DNA from: Candidatus Kapaibacterium sp.
GTDB taxonomy: Bacteria > Bacteroidota > Ignavibacteria > Kapaibacteriales > UBA7675
DNA length: 64,000 nucleotides
NCBI GenBank assembly: GCA_028284775.1
Contig: JANQRB010000040.1
Location: forward strand, 1-64,000
Direction of reading: 5' to 3'
Below the pieces are notes generated by a model, which was not told the DNA's origin, ran no database searches, and saw nothing but the letters and a program-made list of their open reading frames with translations. Shown one piece after another: positions 27,658 through 37,719 of the stretch. The number at the start of each line of letters is the position of its first letter. Position 1 is the first letter of the stretch. The position numbers and the translations under genes were made by a program.

Positions 27658-29742
27658 TCAGGCATCTCTTTTTTGCTCTACAATTTCGGCAAGCGTCTGT
27701 GCAAGGTCAGCGCCGCGCTCAAGATTCATTTTGCGTCGAATGCGAAAACGGTATGTTTCGGCCGCCCGTACCGAGATGTGCAGAATGTGGGCAATTTCCT
27801 TCGTGCTCTTTTTGTGGCGCAGCAGTTCGGCCACAATGATCTCGCGTCTGGTCAGGTCCGGAAAGCGCCGCGCTAGGACGAGCGGGAACTGCTGGTCCTG
27901 GCCGGCGTGCCGTGCTGTGGAAACTGACCTTGCCCTTTCCGCCTCGTCGGCCGCCAATGCCGTCCGTTCGGATCGAATTGCCTTTTGCACCTGCGTCCGG
28001 GACCGGTTTACTCCTTCTTGCAATTCCTTGCGGATGTTTTGGAGCGCCTGCTCGCGAAGGGCTCGCCTGGTATTGCGGTCGGCTTCGTTGTTGCGCATCG
28101 CCGTGATTTTGTGCTGCTCCGCCTCTATGTGCCTGTCTATCTCGGCGATATTGCGTCGCAATTCACGAATGTTGTCCTGCGATATGAGCCGCTCGACGCG
28201 TTCGGCAACACGAGGGAACAGCACCTTGCGGTCCAATGCCGCCACATCCTTTTGCTGCGCCAGGGCCTGTTCAAAATCGCTTTTTTGTTCGAAATTGCCC
28301 ATCAGCGCTTCGTGAATTTTGCGTTTGTTCATCCAGTCGTGACACTCCGCTGAAGCAGACAGCGCTTGGTTCAGATACTGCCCGGCAAGCTCGATGCGGC
28401 CGGCGCGGCCTTCCAGCTCGCCCATTTTCAGCAAGGCGTCAGCCTGCAGACAGGCTGATTCAAAATCGCGGCTCAGGTCCATCGCAGCCTTCAATTCCAC
28501 CCGCGCTTCATCGATCCGGCCCATTCGTTTCAGCACGATACCAAGATATATGCGTATCCTCATCGTCAGGCTCATTCCGGAACCGTAGAAGGCCTGCTTT
28601 CTTTTCTTCAGAAAAGTCAGCACTTCATCCAGCCGATAATTGTCCGGCACATGCTCCGCCAACACCTTGACCGCCACAATGTGCGACGCTTTTGCTTCAA
28701 GGGTGAAAAACAAGTCGCTGGCTTCGATAAGGTATGGCCAGCCGCGTTTCGGGTTGCCCAGTTCGATCCAGGCATGGCCCAGTTCAGCCAACACTTCCAG
28801 CAGGAAGTGCTTGTCCGGGCCATTACGCGCTAAAGCCAGGGCGGCTTCATAGGAAAACGTAGCACGGTCGTAATTGCCGAAGCGCATGGAGAAGACGCCG
28901 ATTTTTTTCAATGTCAGGGCTTCCATCCATTCAAATCCGGCCGCACGCGCCACGGCAAGAATTTCTTCGGTGCACTGGAGTGATCGCTGATATTCATTAC
29001 GCGCCTCCAGCGCAATGGTCAAATGATTCAGCACCATCAGCAGGTCGTAACTTTTGCCGGTTGGACGGACCAGGGCAAGCAACTCTGCCAAGGTTTCAAT
29101 GCTGGCGGCAAAATCGCCCAGAATGGTTGTCACCGAGGCGGCGGTATCCAGCGCAAGCATGCGGCTATCGAGGTCGCCGGCCAGTGCGGCCAACTCTTCA
29201 GTCCTCCGCAACGCTGCCTTGGATTCTTCCTGCCGATCCACATGCACGTAGGCAATCGTCAGCACGGCATATATCATCACCTGCCGACCCGGCGGCAGTT
29301 CAGCAGCATCGCCCAGGTCGCGCGCGCTTTCGAGAGCTGTGATTGCCGGTGCGTACTTTTCGTCCTGGGAATATGCCGCGCCGAGGCTTGTCAGCGCCTC
29401 GGCGGCTTCACGTCCGTTGCCGACTTTTTCAAATAGTGTCGCCGATTCCCGCAATGTGGGAACGCACTCTGCAAATGAACCGCTTTTAATCAGGCAGGCG
29501 CCCTGAGTGTGCAATGCCGACGCCAGCGCCGATAGACGCTGCTCAGCCGCGGCATCGTCTCCTGCTGCTTGCGACACAAGATCGCGCGCCAGGGCAACAG
29601 CTTCTTCCGCATACGAGCGCGCCGCCGCAAGATCGACCGTGTCGAGCACGCGGGTAAGCTGTTCCAGAATATTGACCCTGGTCAGCCCCTCCGCAGATTC
29701 CAGTTTCTTTTGCAGCTTGCGGGCTTCTTTGTTTTCAGACAT
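27658..29742 (-). CDS. TPR-repeat protein with divergent LuxR-like HTH (TPR5)
   Basis: 694 residues from ATG 29740-29742 (MSENKEARKLQKKLES); a longer in-frame extension exists but reads as non-coding. TPR-like repeats cover about 30-500, for example LEVLAELGHAWIELGNPKRGWPYL. A charged coiled-coil stretch (about 530-620) precedes LTRREIIVAELL, TKEIAHILHISVRAAETY and YRFRIRRKM. It is the most divergent HTH of the set. A damaged relative of its central part lies at 48964-49310, also upstream of giant-protein debris. It is a probable cytoplasmic regulator in a cassette with TPR4 and giant B. Confidence 0.82.
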   Translation of the reverse strand: MSENKEARKLQKKLESAEGLTRVNILEQLTRVLDTVDLAAARSYAEEAVALARDLVSQAAGDDAAAEQRLSALASALHTQGACLIKSGSFAECVPTLRESATLFEKVGNGREAAEALTSLGAAYSQDEKYAPAITALESARDLGDAAELPPGRQVMIYAVLTIAYVHVDRQEESKAALRRTEELAALAGDLDSRMLALDTAASVTTILGDFAASIETLAELLALVRPTGKSYDLLMVLNHLTIALEARNEYQRSLQCTEEILAVARAAGFEWMEALTLKKIGVFSMRFGNYDRATFSYEAALALARNGPDKHFLLEVLAELGHAWIELGNPKRGWPYLIEASDLFFTLEAKASHIVAVKVLAEHVPDNYRLDEVLTFLKKRKQAFYGSGMSLTMRIRIYLGIVLKRMGRIDEARVELKAAMDLSRDFESACLQADALLKMGELEGRAGRIELAGQYLNQALSASAECHDWMNKRKIHEALMGNFEQKSDFEQALAQQKDVAALDRKVLFPRVAERVERLISQDNIRELRRNIAEIDRHIEAEQHKITAMRNNEADRNTRRALREQALQNIRKELQEGVNRSRTQVQKAIRSERTALAADEAERARSVSTARHAGQDQQFPLVLARRFPDLTRREIIVAELLRHKKSTKEIAHILHISVRAAETYRFRIRRKMNLERGADLAQTLAEIVEQKRDA

Positions 29743-29931
29743 GCTTTTGTCGATGCTATAAGATTGTTCCCGCCGACAAATGAGCAGCGCAGTTTCGTAC
29801 CTGATCCCTACAATATAAAAAGTATACACAATAGTTTTTGGCAAGATCACCTGTCTGCGTTCGTGCCAAAAAGACGAAGCCGATTGTTGTCACCAGCTTG
29901 CAGGTTGAAGCTTTTGAGTGTGGCACAGATT

Positions 29932-29970
29932 AAAAAAAGAGGCTGCCTTTCCTAACAGGAAAACAGTCTC
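29932..29970 (-). terminator. intrinsic terminator of the decayed gene at 30002
   Basis: Read leftward, GAGACTG..TTTTCCT pairs with AGGAAA..CAG.CTC (29939-29970) around a 3-nt loop, and seven T's follow (29932-29938). It lies 32 bp beyond the stop of the CTD remnant, the same layout as behind the intact giants. Confidence 0.7.
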
Positions 29971-30001
29971 AATTCGGGGAGACTTCAATTCCTTAACTCA
30001 A

Positions 30002-30277
30002 TTATACTTGTAGTATCACCCATAAGATTTTTTGCAAAGCTGTTCCTTCGGCGCCCACTGATTTGACTGCAATCAGATAGCTGCCTAAGGGAAGGAAAGC
30101 AGCCATCTTCCGGCCTCCTTCCCAAGGTAGCGCTCGTCCGCCCGCCCCGAGCTTTCTGTTTAACAGAGTTATGAACCGGCGACCCTGCCTGTCCGATACA
30201 CGAATCGCTGGAGCGGCGCTTTGTTTAAGAGTGAAACGAAAATGTGACTTCGAGTTTACTGGAGGAGAGCAGGTGTC
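30002..30277 (-). pseudogene. remnant of a giant T9SS protein (C-terminal sorting domain only)
   Basis: The minus-strand frame reads FRFTLKQSAAPAIRVSDRQGRRF, then GSYLIAVKSVGAEGTALQKI and stops at 30002. It aligns along its length with the sorting domains of giants A, C and D (IEFTLARDARL...ISDLSGR...GSY..VIEA). Nothing of the upstream propeller or head remains before 30277. With its terminator this is the 3' end of a lost giant gene. A small protein could still be made from upstream in-frame starts, but no secretion signal is visible. Confidence 0.7.
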
Positions 30278-30351
30278 GTCTTTGCTCATGTACCCCCGGC
30301 GATATGTCCGCGGGCTGAGCGAAGCCGGAACTCCTGCTTTCGGTCGGCTTA

Positions 30352-30426
30352 CGGATTTCGTCCATTGCCTCAGCACAATGTAACCCAGGCTCAGGCCCAC
30401 CGAAGTAAGGTCTGCGCTTTGATATT
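30352..30426 (+). pseudogene. scrap of a TPR3-like regulator (HTH region)
   Basis: About 75 bases match TPR3 at about 15572-15645 at roughly 85 percent by eye, covering the codons for DFVH.L.TMYPRLTPTEVKVCAL. The copy carries an in-frame TAA in place of the Tyr codon and lacks one base in the AAAGG of the Lys-Val codons. Homology stops abruptly on both sides. Confidence 0.65.
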
Positions 30427-30494
30427 GCCGGATAGTGATAAAGCTTTCGGCTGGGCCCCTCGCGGGTTGACTGCGGACATTAGCGTCACAGGCC

Positions 30495-30651
30495 TTGTTG
30501 TAATTTTGTTGTAGTGCCCTCGCTGCGACCCGGTCGTAGATTGTCTTCGTGATTGATTAATCATTGTGTCACAGCAGTCGACAAGCTTTCAGCGCGGCGG
30601 CGATCATCTCGCCTGTATTGTGGCTTGCTCCGCCGCGCTGAGCTGACTGCC
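30495..30651 (+). promoter_or_regulatory. giant C promoter (type 2) with structured leader
   Basis: TTGTTGTA repeats start at 30495 and 30506 (11-bp spacing), and TAGATTG starts at 30537, 31 bp after the second repeat. Downstream are the palindrome-containing block GTGATTGATTAATCA, AGTCGACAAGCTT, and an 11-bp stem CAGCGCGGCGG / CCGCCGCGCTG (30590-30600 with 30630-30640), ending in AGCTGACTGCC. The same series of blocks occurs at 57766-57918 and, interrupted by a repeat element, at 58090-58400. Confidence 0.6.
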
Positions 30652-30691
30652 TCTCAACATCGAGACAATCTATACTTAATTCGAGGATACA

Positions 30692-33600
30692 ATGAAAACG
30701 CTTTATCCAGCAGCGTTATGCTTGGCCCTGCTCTTCAGTCTACCCTGCGCATTCGCACAACCGACGGAAGTACGTATTGTTTCCATTACACCCTCCGCGG
30801 CGCCTGCCAGCGGCCAGCTTTTCGATCTGCTCGTCGAAACGACTGACGGCGGCGGCCTGCGAAGAGGCGTGACTTCCCAAAGCATCCTTGCAGTGACATT
30901 CGCCCATCCGAATTTGACGCATTTCAGCGGCAGCACCCAGGCCACGCTCATTAACGGTACTTCTATCGCGACACTCAGTCTGGCGCTGCGCAATGGCTCG
31001 ACTGCCGCGATCGCAACAACTATAAGCGTGTCTGTCTATTCCGGGCCGGCATTAAGCGCAACGTCCACAACAATGACCATCGGCGCTAACCGGGCGCCGA
31101 CGCTGAGCCTGCAGACCACGGCGCTGACGACCAATGAGGATATTGCAACCACTTTTAGCGTCTCGCTCAGCGACCCTGACGACGCGCTCGGCGACATAAT
31201 ACTCAGCGCGACATCCGACAACCAGACCATTGTGCCGAGCGGCAATATCATCCAGAGCGGCGCCACCATTGCCACGACGCAATTTGTTGTAACACCCGGG
31301 GAAGATCGTAACATCGATACCGACGGCCTACCTCGTATTACCATCACGGCCGACGATGGCTTCAACACACACGCAACCAGCTTTAGTCTGAGGGTTAATC
31401 CCGTCAATGACCCGCCGATCTGGGTCAAAGGACCTGATGTGACTTGGTGGGAAGACGATCTATTTTCCGGGATTTCCTGGCTTCCTGCTCAGCCGGATCC
31501 AGGCGGCGGCCCGGACGAGGCGGGTCAGACGATCAATTTTAGCGTTACCAATTCCAATGTCCAGATGTTTTCCGTCCAGCCCTGGCTCCATCCTATCAGT
31601 GGACGCTTGTTTGCGGAAGTATTCCCGAACACGACCGGAACAGCGATCCTGACCATCACGGCTTTTGACGACGGGGGCACGGCCAACGGCGGTCAGAGTC
31701 ATGCGGCCCCGCAAACAACCGAGTATACCATTTGGTGGTTAAACGATGCACCTTTCTTCAGCACCGGCGCAAATGTCAGCGTTGCGGAAGACAGCGGTCC
31801 CTATGACCAGCCCTTTGCTACCGGCATGAACGACAGCGATGTTGAATTCGATCAGGTCATCCATTTCGAGCTCGATATTTCCGATCTGTCGCTATTCGCG
31901 GTCCGGCCTTCTATCGTCGGCACATCCGGGAATCTGCGATTCACGCCGGCGCCCGATGCCTCCGGCCGGGCGGTGGTGACGGTAATAGCGGTAGATAATG
32001 GGCCGCACTTCGGCCAAAATTTCGGTAGAAGCCTGCCGCAGCAATTCATCATCGATATCAACCCCGTAAACGATCCGCCGCGCATCAGCACTTCCAATAC
32101 CATCATTTCGACGACAATTAATCAGCAGGTGACAACCAGTATCATTCTCAGCGATGAATCGCCGTTTACCGGCATTAGCGTAAGCGTTGCTTCCGACAAC
32201 CCGCTCCTGCTGCCGACCGCCAATATCGTGCAGCTTGGTCCCCTGTCGACCACGACTGTCTTCCGTTTCACTCCCACGACCAATGCAGTCGGTACGGCGC
32301 AGGTAACAATTAAGGCTGATGACGGCGAGCTTCGGAATTCGACGAGCTTTACCCTGACGGTGTTCACACACCCGCCTGCCATCTATGCCGTCAGCTCCGC
32401 CATCGCGGTGGACGAGGACAGTGCAACCACCATAACCGTGCAGCTCAGTGATCCCGATACGCCGCTCGCCGATCTTGTGTTGACAGCCAGCTCCGGCAAT
32501 CAGTCCATTATTGACGATGCCGGGATCGTTCAACTGGGAGCAACCGGTGCCACGACAACCTTGCGGATTAGGCCTGCCGCAAACGCCAACGGCATCGTCG
32601 ACCTCTTCATTTCGGCACGTGACGACTTTGACAATGTCACCGTCACAAGCTTAAGCGTGACCGTCGTCGCCCTTAACGATCCACCGACTATTGTGTTAAC
32701 GGAGCCAGCTGTGACGATGAAGAAATCCGGCCGAACGACTACGACAATTTTATTAAACGACATTGACACGCCGTTTAGCAAGCTGGTACTCAGCGCGACA
32801 TCGAACAATCAATCGCTCTTGCCGAATGCCAATCTCTTATTCGGCGCGACAGCCGCATCCGTCAATCTTCAGGTGTCACCGGAATGCGCTGCAACCGGTT
32901 CGGCCGTAGTTACGATTAACATCGACGATGGCGAATTCGCGCGTTCGACCAGCTTCGCCGTCACGGTGCTGCCGCTTGCAGCTCTGAGCATTGCGGGCGC
33001 GGACCTTGTTTGCCCGGAAAGCGAAACTGTGTATACGGCCGAACCGGTTGCTCCTTCGGACGGCCACGATTGGACTGTAGACGGCGGGACGATTGTCGCC
33101 GGACAGGGTACGGGCAGCGTCGCGGTGATCTGGAATTCGGGCGCGGTCGGATCCATTGGTCTGATCAGAACGAGTGTTTCGGGCTGTACCTCCGCTGCTG
33201 TGCTGAATGTCAGCGCCGCATCCCTGATGGCAGTAATGGATTATGTCAGTCTGTCCGCGGCCACCAGCATCACCCTGGCGGTGTTAAACAATGACATCGG
33301 CTCTCAACTCAGCCTGACCCATGTTGAAAATCCGGCTGGTGGTTCAGCAAGTTTCACGAACGGCATCGTAACCTACACGCCTGACGCGGGCTTTGCCGGG
33401 CTGGATCAGTTTTGCTACACCCTCACAGGACCGGGCGGCTGCCAGGCGACCGGCGCAATTGTCGCCGCGGTCGCGTCGGCCGAAACCGCGCGCGCCAACA
33501 GCGAATATCTCGGACGCGCCAAAGACCGCAAGAGCGGCGTGCGCGGCCTGCGCGGCGCTTATGACATCGCCATCTCTCCGGACGGGCACTTCGTGTATGC

Positions 33601-35221
33601 GGCCGGGCGCAACGATCATTCGATCGCAATCTTTCGGCGTAATACAACGAGCGGCAGCCTGAGCTATCAGGGCCGCGCCCGCAACGGTGCCGGCGGGGTG
33701 TCTGGCCTGAAGTATCTTAACCAACTGGCGGTCAGTCCGGACGGACGGCAGCTCTATGCCGCCGGCTTCGGCAACAATGCCGTAGCAGTGTTTGATGTTA
33801 ACGGGCTCACGGGCGGATTGAGCTTCGCGAGCAAAATTTCTCAGGGCGACGTCAGCGGCGGTCTACCGGTTAACAAACTGAAGCGCCCGCGCGCCCTGAC
33901 CGTCAGTCCGGACGGACGCAATCTATACGCAGGCGTCTATGGCTCTCATGCTCTGACGGTCTTCAGGCGCATGGCCGACGGCAGCCTGGAGCTCTGTGAA
34001 TCTCACCGGGACGGCCGGGGTGGCGTGGATGGTTTACGTCGTGCGCTTGGTGTCGCCGTCGCACCGGACGGAAGGACCGTCTACGTCGCGGGCTACGGCG
34101 ATCATGCCGTTGCGGTCTTCAGCCGCAGTCTGGCGGATGGTGCATTGACCTTTGTCCAGCGGAAAAATGACGGTAGCGGCGGTATCGACGGTCTGGCGGG
34201 CGCGGCGGCCGTGGCGGTCAGCCCCGACGGCAGGCATGTGTATGTCGCCGGTAAACACGACCATGCCGTGGCCGTCTTTCGTCGTGACGCCGCCAGCGGC
34301 AAGCTCAGCTTCGTTACACGATACAAAGACGGAGTAGCGGGTGTTGAAGGCCTGGCCGGCATCTGGGACGTCAAAGTCAGCCCCGACGGCCGTCATGTCT
34401 GGACTGCCGGCGGCAATGACGATGCCGTGGCGCTCTTCGAACGCGATGCCACCACGGGCGAGTTGCGCTGGCTGGATCTAAGCAAGGACGGCGTCGCCGC
34501 CGCGGACGGACTCGACCTGGTGCGCGCCCTGGCCGTCGATCCTTCCGGTCGACATGTCTACGGCGCGGGCTATCGCGATAATGCCGTGGCGCTTCTCTTC
34601 CGCAACCTGGCGCCGCAGGCCCTGAACGACAATGCGGGCGCGGCGGCGATTAACACGACGCTGCCTGTCGATCCACTGCTTAACGACAGCGACCCGGACG
34701 GACACAGTTTAAGCATAACGAATGTCACCGGCGCGAGCCTCGGCGCCCTGAGCATCAGCGGCGGCGGCACGACGATCGACTATACTGCCGGCGCGCTGCC
34801 CGGAGCAGACAGCTTTACCTATACGATTGAAGACGGCCACGGAGGCAGCAGTACCGCAACAGTTAACCTGGCTGTCGTGCTGCCGAAGCAGGGCGCGCCT
34901 TCCGTCTCACCGGCCGGCGCAGCGCTGCCCGGCCTGACGAATCTTGCCATTCAACCCAATCCGGTCAGCGACGAAGCGACCATCGAATTCACACTGGCGC
35001 GTGACGCGCGGCTGCGGCTGCACATCAGCGATCTGAGCGGACGCATCGTCGCAGAAGTACACGAAGGGGAGTTTCACGCGGGTAATCACACCTTGCGATG
35101 GCTAGCACGCCTGGCAAGCGGCGCAGACGTGGCTGCGGGCACGTATTTTCTTGTTATTGAAGCGCAACAGGGAGAATCGGATGGCAGGCGCAGTACGCCG
35201 CTGGTGATCTTGCCCCGCTAG
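30692..35221 (+). CDS. giant T9SS surface protein C (cadherin-like repeats, lactonase-type propeller)
   Basis: 1509 residues with a standard signal peptide (MKTLYPAALCLALLFSL..AFA, about 1-22) and GAGG before ATG 30692. A novel N-terminal beta-rich domain (23-130) is followed by about six cadherin/Ig-like repeats with NDPP linkers (135-760); two of these are unusual (WWEDD and AEDSGPY openings). The shared C-terminal module comes next: PKD-like (765-850), Ig/VCBS-like (855-930), seven propeller blades (935-1310), VCBS/cadherin-like domain, and a T9SS sorting domain (IQPNPVSDEATIEF, about 1420-1509). FG-GAP repeats are absent. The regulator TPR6 follows on the same strand beyond a terminator. 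It is probably a cell-surface adhesin or binding protein. Confidence 0.9.
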   Translation: MKTLYPAALCLALLFSLPCAFAQPTEVRIVSITPSAAPASGQLFDLLVETTDGGGLRRGVTSQSILAVTFAHPNLTHFSGSTQATLINGTSIATLSLALRNGSTAAIATTISVSVYSGPALSATSTTMTIGANRAPTLSLQTTALTTNEDIATTFSVSLSDPDDALGDIILSATSDNQTIVPSGNIIQSGATIATTQFVVTPGEDRNIDTDGLPRITITADDGFNTHATSFSLRVNPVNDPPIWVKGPDVTWWEDDLFSGISWLPAQPDPGGGPDEAGQTINFSVTNSNVQMFSVQPWLHPISGRLFAEVFPNTTGTAILTITAFDDGGTANGGQSHAAPQTTEYTIWWLNDAPFFSTGANVSVAEDSGPYDQPFATGMNDSDVEFDQVIHFELDISDLSLFAVRPSIVGTSGNLRFTPAPDASGRAVVTVIAVDNGPHFGQNFGRSLPQQFIIDINPVNDPPRISTSNTIISTTINQQVTTSIILSDESPFTGISVSVASDNPLLLPTANIVQLGPLSTTTVFRFTPTTNAVGTAQVTIKADDGELRNSTSFTLTVFTHPPAIYAVSSAIAVDEDSATTITVQLSDPDTPLADLVLTASSGNQSIIDDAGIVQLGATGATTTLRIRPAANANGIVDLFISARDDFDNVTVTSLSVTVVALNDPPTIVLTEPAVTMKKSGRTTTTILLNDIDTPFSKLVLSATSNNQSLLPNANLLFGATAASVNLQVSPECAATGSAVVTINIDDGEFARSTSFAVTVLPLAALSIAGADLVCPESETVYTAEPVAPSDGHDWTVDGGTIVAGQGTGSVAVIWNSGAVGSIGLIRTSVSGCTSAAVLNVSAASLMAVMDYVSLSAATSITLAVLNNDIGSQLSLTHVENPAGGSASFTNGIVTYTPDAGFAGLDQFCYTLTGPGGCQATGAIVAAVASAETARANSEYLGRAKDRKSGVRGLRGAYDIAISPDGHFVYAAGRNDHSIAIFRRNTTSGSLSYQGRARNGAGGVSGLKYLNQLAVSPDGRQLYAAGFGNNAVAVFDVNGLTGGLSFASKISQGDVSGGLPVNKLKRPRALTVSPDGRNLYAGVYGSHALTVFRRMADGSLELCESHRDGRGGVDGLRRALGVAVAPDGRTVYVAGYGDHAVAVFSRSLADGALTFVQRKNDGSGGIDGLAGAAAVAVSPDGRHVYVAGKHDHAVAVFRRDAASGKLSFVTRYKDGVAGVEGLAGIWDVKVSPDGRHVWTAGGNDDAVALFERDATTGELRWLDLSKDGVAAADGLDLVRALAVDPSGRHVYGAGYRDNAVALLFRNLAPQALNDNAGAAAINTTLPVDPLLNDSDPDGHSLSITNVTGASLGALSISGGGTTIDYTAGALPGADSFTYTIEDGHGGSSTATVNLAVVLPKQGAPSVSPAGAALPGLTNLAIQPNPVSDEATIEFTLARDARLRLHISDLSGRIVAEVHEGEFHAGNHTLRWLARLASGADVAAGTYFLVIEAQQGESDGRRSTPLVILPR

Positions 35222-35251
35222 AGACGAACTATTTGTGTGCTACATGCTAAG

Positions 35252-35283
35252 CCCGGACGGCCGCAAGGTCGCCGGGTTTTCTC
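35252..35283 (+). terminator. intrinsic terminator of giant C
   Basis: CCCGG...GGCC with a GCAA tetraloop pairs with GGTC...CCGGG and is followed by TTTTCT, 31 bp after the stop codon. Confidence 0.8.
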
Positions 35284-35637
35284 ATTGCAGGTCCGCACAG
35301 ATATTTTCAGGCAGCCAATACCTGCGCTTTGCGCCCTGTCGTGCCGCATTCCTCAGCTCGACCTGTCATTCGCCTGCAGTCGGTCCGCCCGGCTTTTGTC
35401 AGTGCAGAACGAACAGGCTCGCCCAGTTCCGCCGTGACGCCTGGTGCGCTGGCCCCAGACTCCGGTCCCTGGAGATCATTCCGGCTGAAAAACAAAAATT
35501 TGGCTGTAGTTGGTGACCGAATCGTCCGCTTCAGCTTATGCAGACAACGGAAGCTGTCCTGGATATGATCGCCGGGGAACGTCAGGATCCCGGCGAGATC
35601 CTCAACACCGTTCATTCCGCAATCAAACTCAAGAGGC
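35284..35637 (+). other. intergenic region upstream of TPR6
   Basis: No gene seen. A CTGTAGTT at 35504 resembles the operator repeat, but no TA box lies 31 bp downstream. A GATCGCCGGG / CCCGGCGAGATC hairpin at about 35568-35602 lies in the presumed leader of TPR6. Confidence 0.35.
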
Positions 35638-37719
35638 ATGCAACATAACGACATCGCCAGATTGCGTCGCAAGGCTGCCGTTAACCGCGGCTTGCGCAGA
35701 GCCATGGCCGAAGCCGAGCTTGCGGAACGTCTCGTGCCGATCGACAACAAGGAAGCATTAAGCATTGCCCATGCGACCGTGCAGCGCCTGGGGGCGATGA
35801 TGAAGAAAGCGGCGGCGCGCAACGCCCGGCCAAAGCCGTATCACGAAGTGCAGGCGCGCGCGCTGCGCGCGCTGGCCTATGCTTTGAAAACTGTCAAACG
35901 CTATGCCGAAGCGGAAGATTTATTACGGGAATCCATCCGCCTTTATGAATCCCTGAATGACGGCTTGCATCTTGTGGGCTGTATGGAGCTGCTGCATCTG
36001 ATATATCGTGATCAGGGACGTTACACAGAGGCTTTGGAGGCCTTGGATCGGGCGCTTGCCTTGGAAAGTCAGGTTGGGGAACAATGGCAAGAAGCCGCCA
36101 TCCACAGTGCGCGCGGTATCCTCTTGATGCTGTTGGGTCGACCCGATGAGGCCGGCCGGGCGTATGCAAGGGGACTGCGGCTGGCCAGGAAGAATGATGA
36201 CATTCGCGGTCAGATACTCATTCTCGGCGACCTCGGCCTTTTTTTCAATAGTCGCAACGAAGGCGACAAGGCCTATGCGGCCTTTACCGAGGCGATCGCT
36301 CTCCATCGGCGTCACCGCTTGCTCGGCAATCTTAATTACATGACCATTCTCTGGAACTATGCGCGCCTTTTGATTAATCGCGGTCAACTGCGGGAGGCGT
36401 CGGCAATCATACAGCAAGGCATTGCCGCCGCCGAAAGGGCCGGTTTGCAACGCGACAGGGCGATGCTCTTAATCGACCACGCTCGTCTCCTGATTTCCCT
36501 GGCTGACTACGGTCCTGCTCTCGAAGATCTGCAACAGGCCAGCGGTATTTGTGAAAGCCTGGCATTTGTTAGCTGCGAGGCTTTAGCGCAGGCCCTAATG
36601 GCGGAGCTGTATACAACGCTCGCTTATCCGAAAGCCGCTGTCGAGGCCGCCCGCCGTTCGACTCGATTGCTGGCGGCCTGTGATACCGACAAGAGTGTCG
36701 ATATTCTTGAAATATTTCGAATCATTTATGTACTGACCCGGGGCGGAAACACAGACTTTGACATCGATCATTTCAGCGCTCTCTTCAGCAGCGAAAAAGA
36801 AGCCCGCCTGAAGCAAGACAACCTGCACAAATTACCCGGCATTCTCCTCGCTTATGGCCTGCTGCGAGAGATTCAGGGTGATCGCGCCGCCGCCCGCCGT
36901 GAACTGGAAGAGGGGCTGGCCCTGTGTGAACATTTCAAGCTGCGTCATACACAAAGCGAGACATTATATCACCTCGGTCGCCTGAACGCTGCCGATGGCG
37001 CGAACGCTGCGGCGACATCCCACTTTCAGCAGGCATTGGAACTTTCCCGCCAGGCCGGTAGCCTCGATCTGATGCGGCGTATCCACCGGGAGATGGCCGT
37101 CGTCTGCGAAGCGCTCGGCCGGTTTCGCGAAGCCTTGCAGCACAGTAAGCTCCTGCGTGGGCTGGAGCGGAAAACGCGTAACTCGGAGTTTGTCGACGCC
37201 GCCCGGCAACTACGGAAAAACGCCGAATACCGACGCCTTCAACGCGAGCAGGCGGCCGACCGCGAAGAGCTGGCCGCGCTCCGGCAACAGCATGCTTCGT
37301 TGCAACGCAGCCTGCAGGCAAAAACTATCCATCTCGACCATATCTCGGACTACCTCAGCAGGCTTGGCGCACAGCTCAAAAAAGAAGATGATGAAAGTGA
37401 TGCGGCCTTCCGCCGGCGCATAGCCCTTTTCAGCGACGAGATCGACAGGCAGCTGGCCGAAACGGACTGGACGCAGTTCGAACAGGAAGCAGCCGATCAG
37501 GACGAGAGTTTCCTGCTGCGCCTGGCGCGCCGTTTCCCGGCGCTGACCAACACCGAACGCAAGGTCTGTTCCCTGCTGCGACTTAACAACACCCGTGAAG
37601 AGGTCAGCCGCCTGCTCAGTGTCTCGCCGCGCGCCGTACAGTCCTATCGCTACCGTATTCGCAAAAAACTCGCTCTCCCGGCCGATGTTAACCTGAATGC
37701 TTACCTGCTCGAACTTTGA
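35638..37719 (+). CDS. TPR-repeat protein with C-terminal LuxR-like HTH (TPR6)
   Basis: 693 residues, soluble. It opens MQHNDIARLRRKAAVNRGLRR, close to TPR2. TPR-like hairpins run to about 510, a coiled-coil region (REQAADREELAALRQQHASL) covers about 520-580, then WTQFEQEAADQDESFLLRL, LTNTERKVCSLLRL, REEVSRLLSVSPRAVQSY and YRYRIRKKLAL. The QSY helix variant places it with TPR1 and TPR2. It follows giant C on the same strand, 417 bp after its stop and behind a terminator. By position it is a candidate regulator of giant C; no experiment-like evidence is present. Confidence 0.85.
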   Translation: MQHNDIARLRRKAAVNRGLRRAMAEAELAERLVPIDNKEALSIAHATVQRLGAMMKKAAARNARPKPYHEVQARALRALAYALKTVKRYAEAEDLLRESIRLYESLNDGLHLVGCMELLHLIYRDQGRYTEALEALDRALALESQVGEQWQEAAIHSARGILLMLLGRPDEAGRAYARGLRLARKNDDIRGQILILGDLGLFFNSRNEGDKAYAAFTEAIALHRRHRLLGNLNYMTILWNYARLLINRGQLREASAIIQQGIAAAERAGLQRDRAMLLIDHARLLISLADYGPALEDLQQASGICESLAFVSCEALAQALMAELYTTLAYPKAAVEAARRSTRLLAACDTDKSVDILEIFRIIYVLTRGGNTDFDIDHFSALFSSEKEARLKQDNLHKLPGILLAYGLLREIQGDRAAARRELEEGLALCEHFKLRHTQSETLYHLGRLNAADGANAAATSHFQQALELSRQAGSLDLMRRIHREMAVVCEALGRFREALQHSKLLRGLERKTRNSEFVDAARQLRKNAEYRRLQREQAADREELAALRQQHASLQRSLQAKTIHLDHISDYLSRLGAQLKKEDDESDAAFRRRIALFSDEIDRQLAETDWTQFEQEAADQDESFLLRLARRFPALTNTERKVCSLLRLNNTREEVSRLLSVSPRAVQSYRYRIRKKLALPADVNLNAYLLEL

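Noticed and set aside
35504..35535. CTGTAGTT upstream of TPR6 as another regulon site
   Set aside because: No phased second copy and no TA box 31 bp downstream. CTGTAGTC at 37805 was rejected for the same reason.
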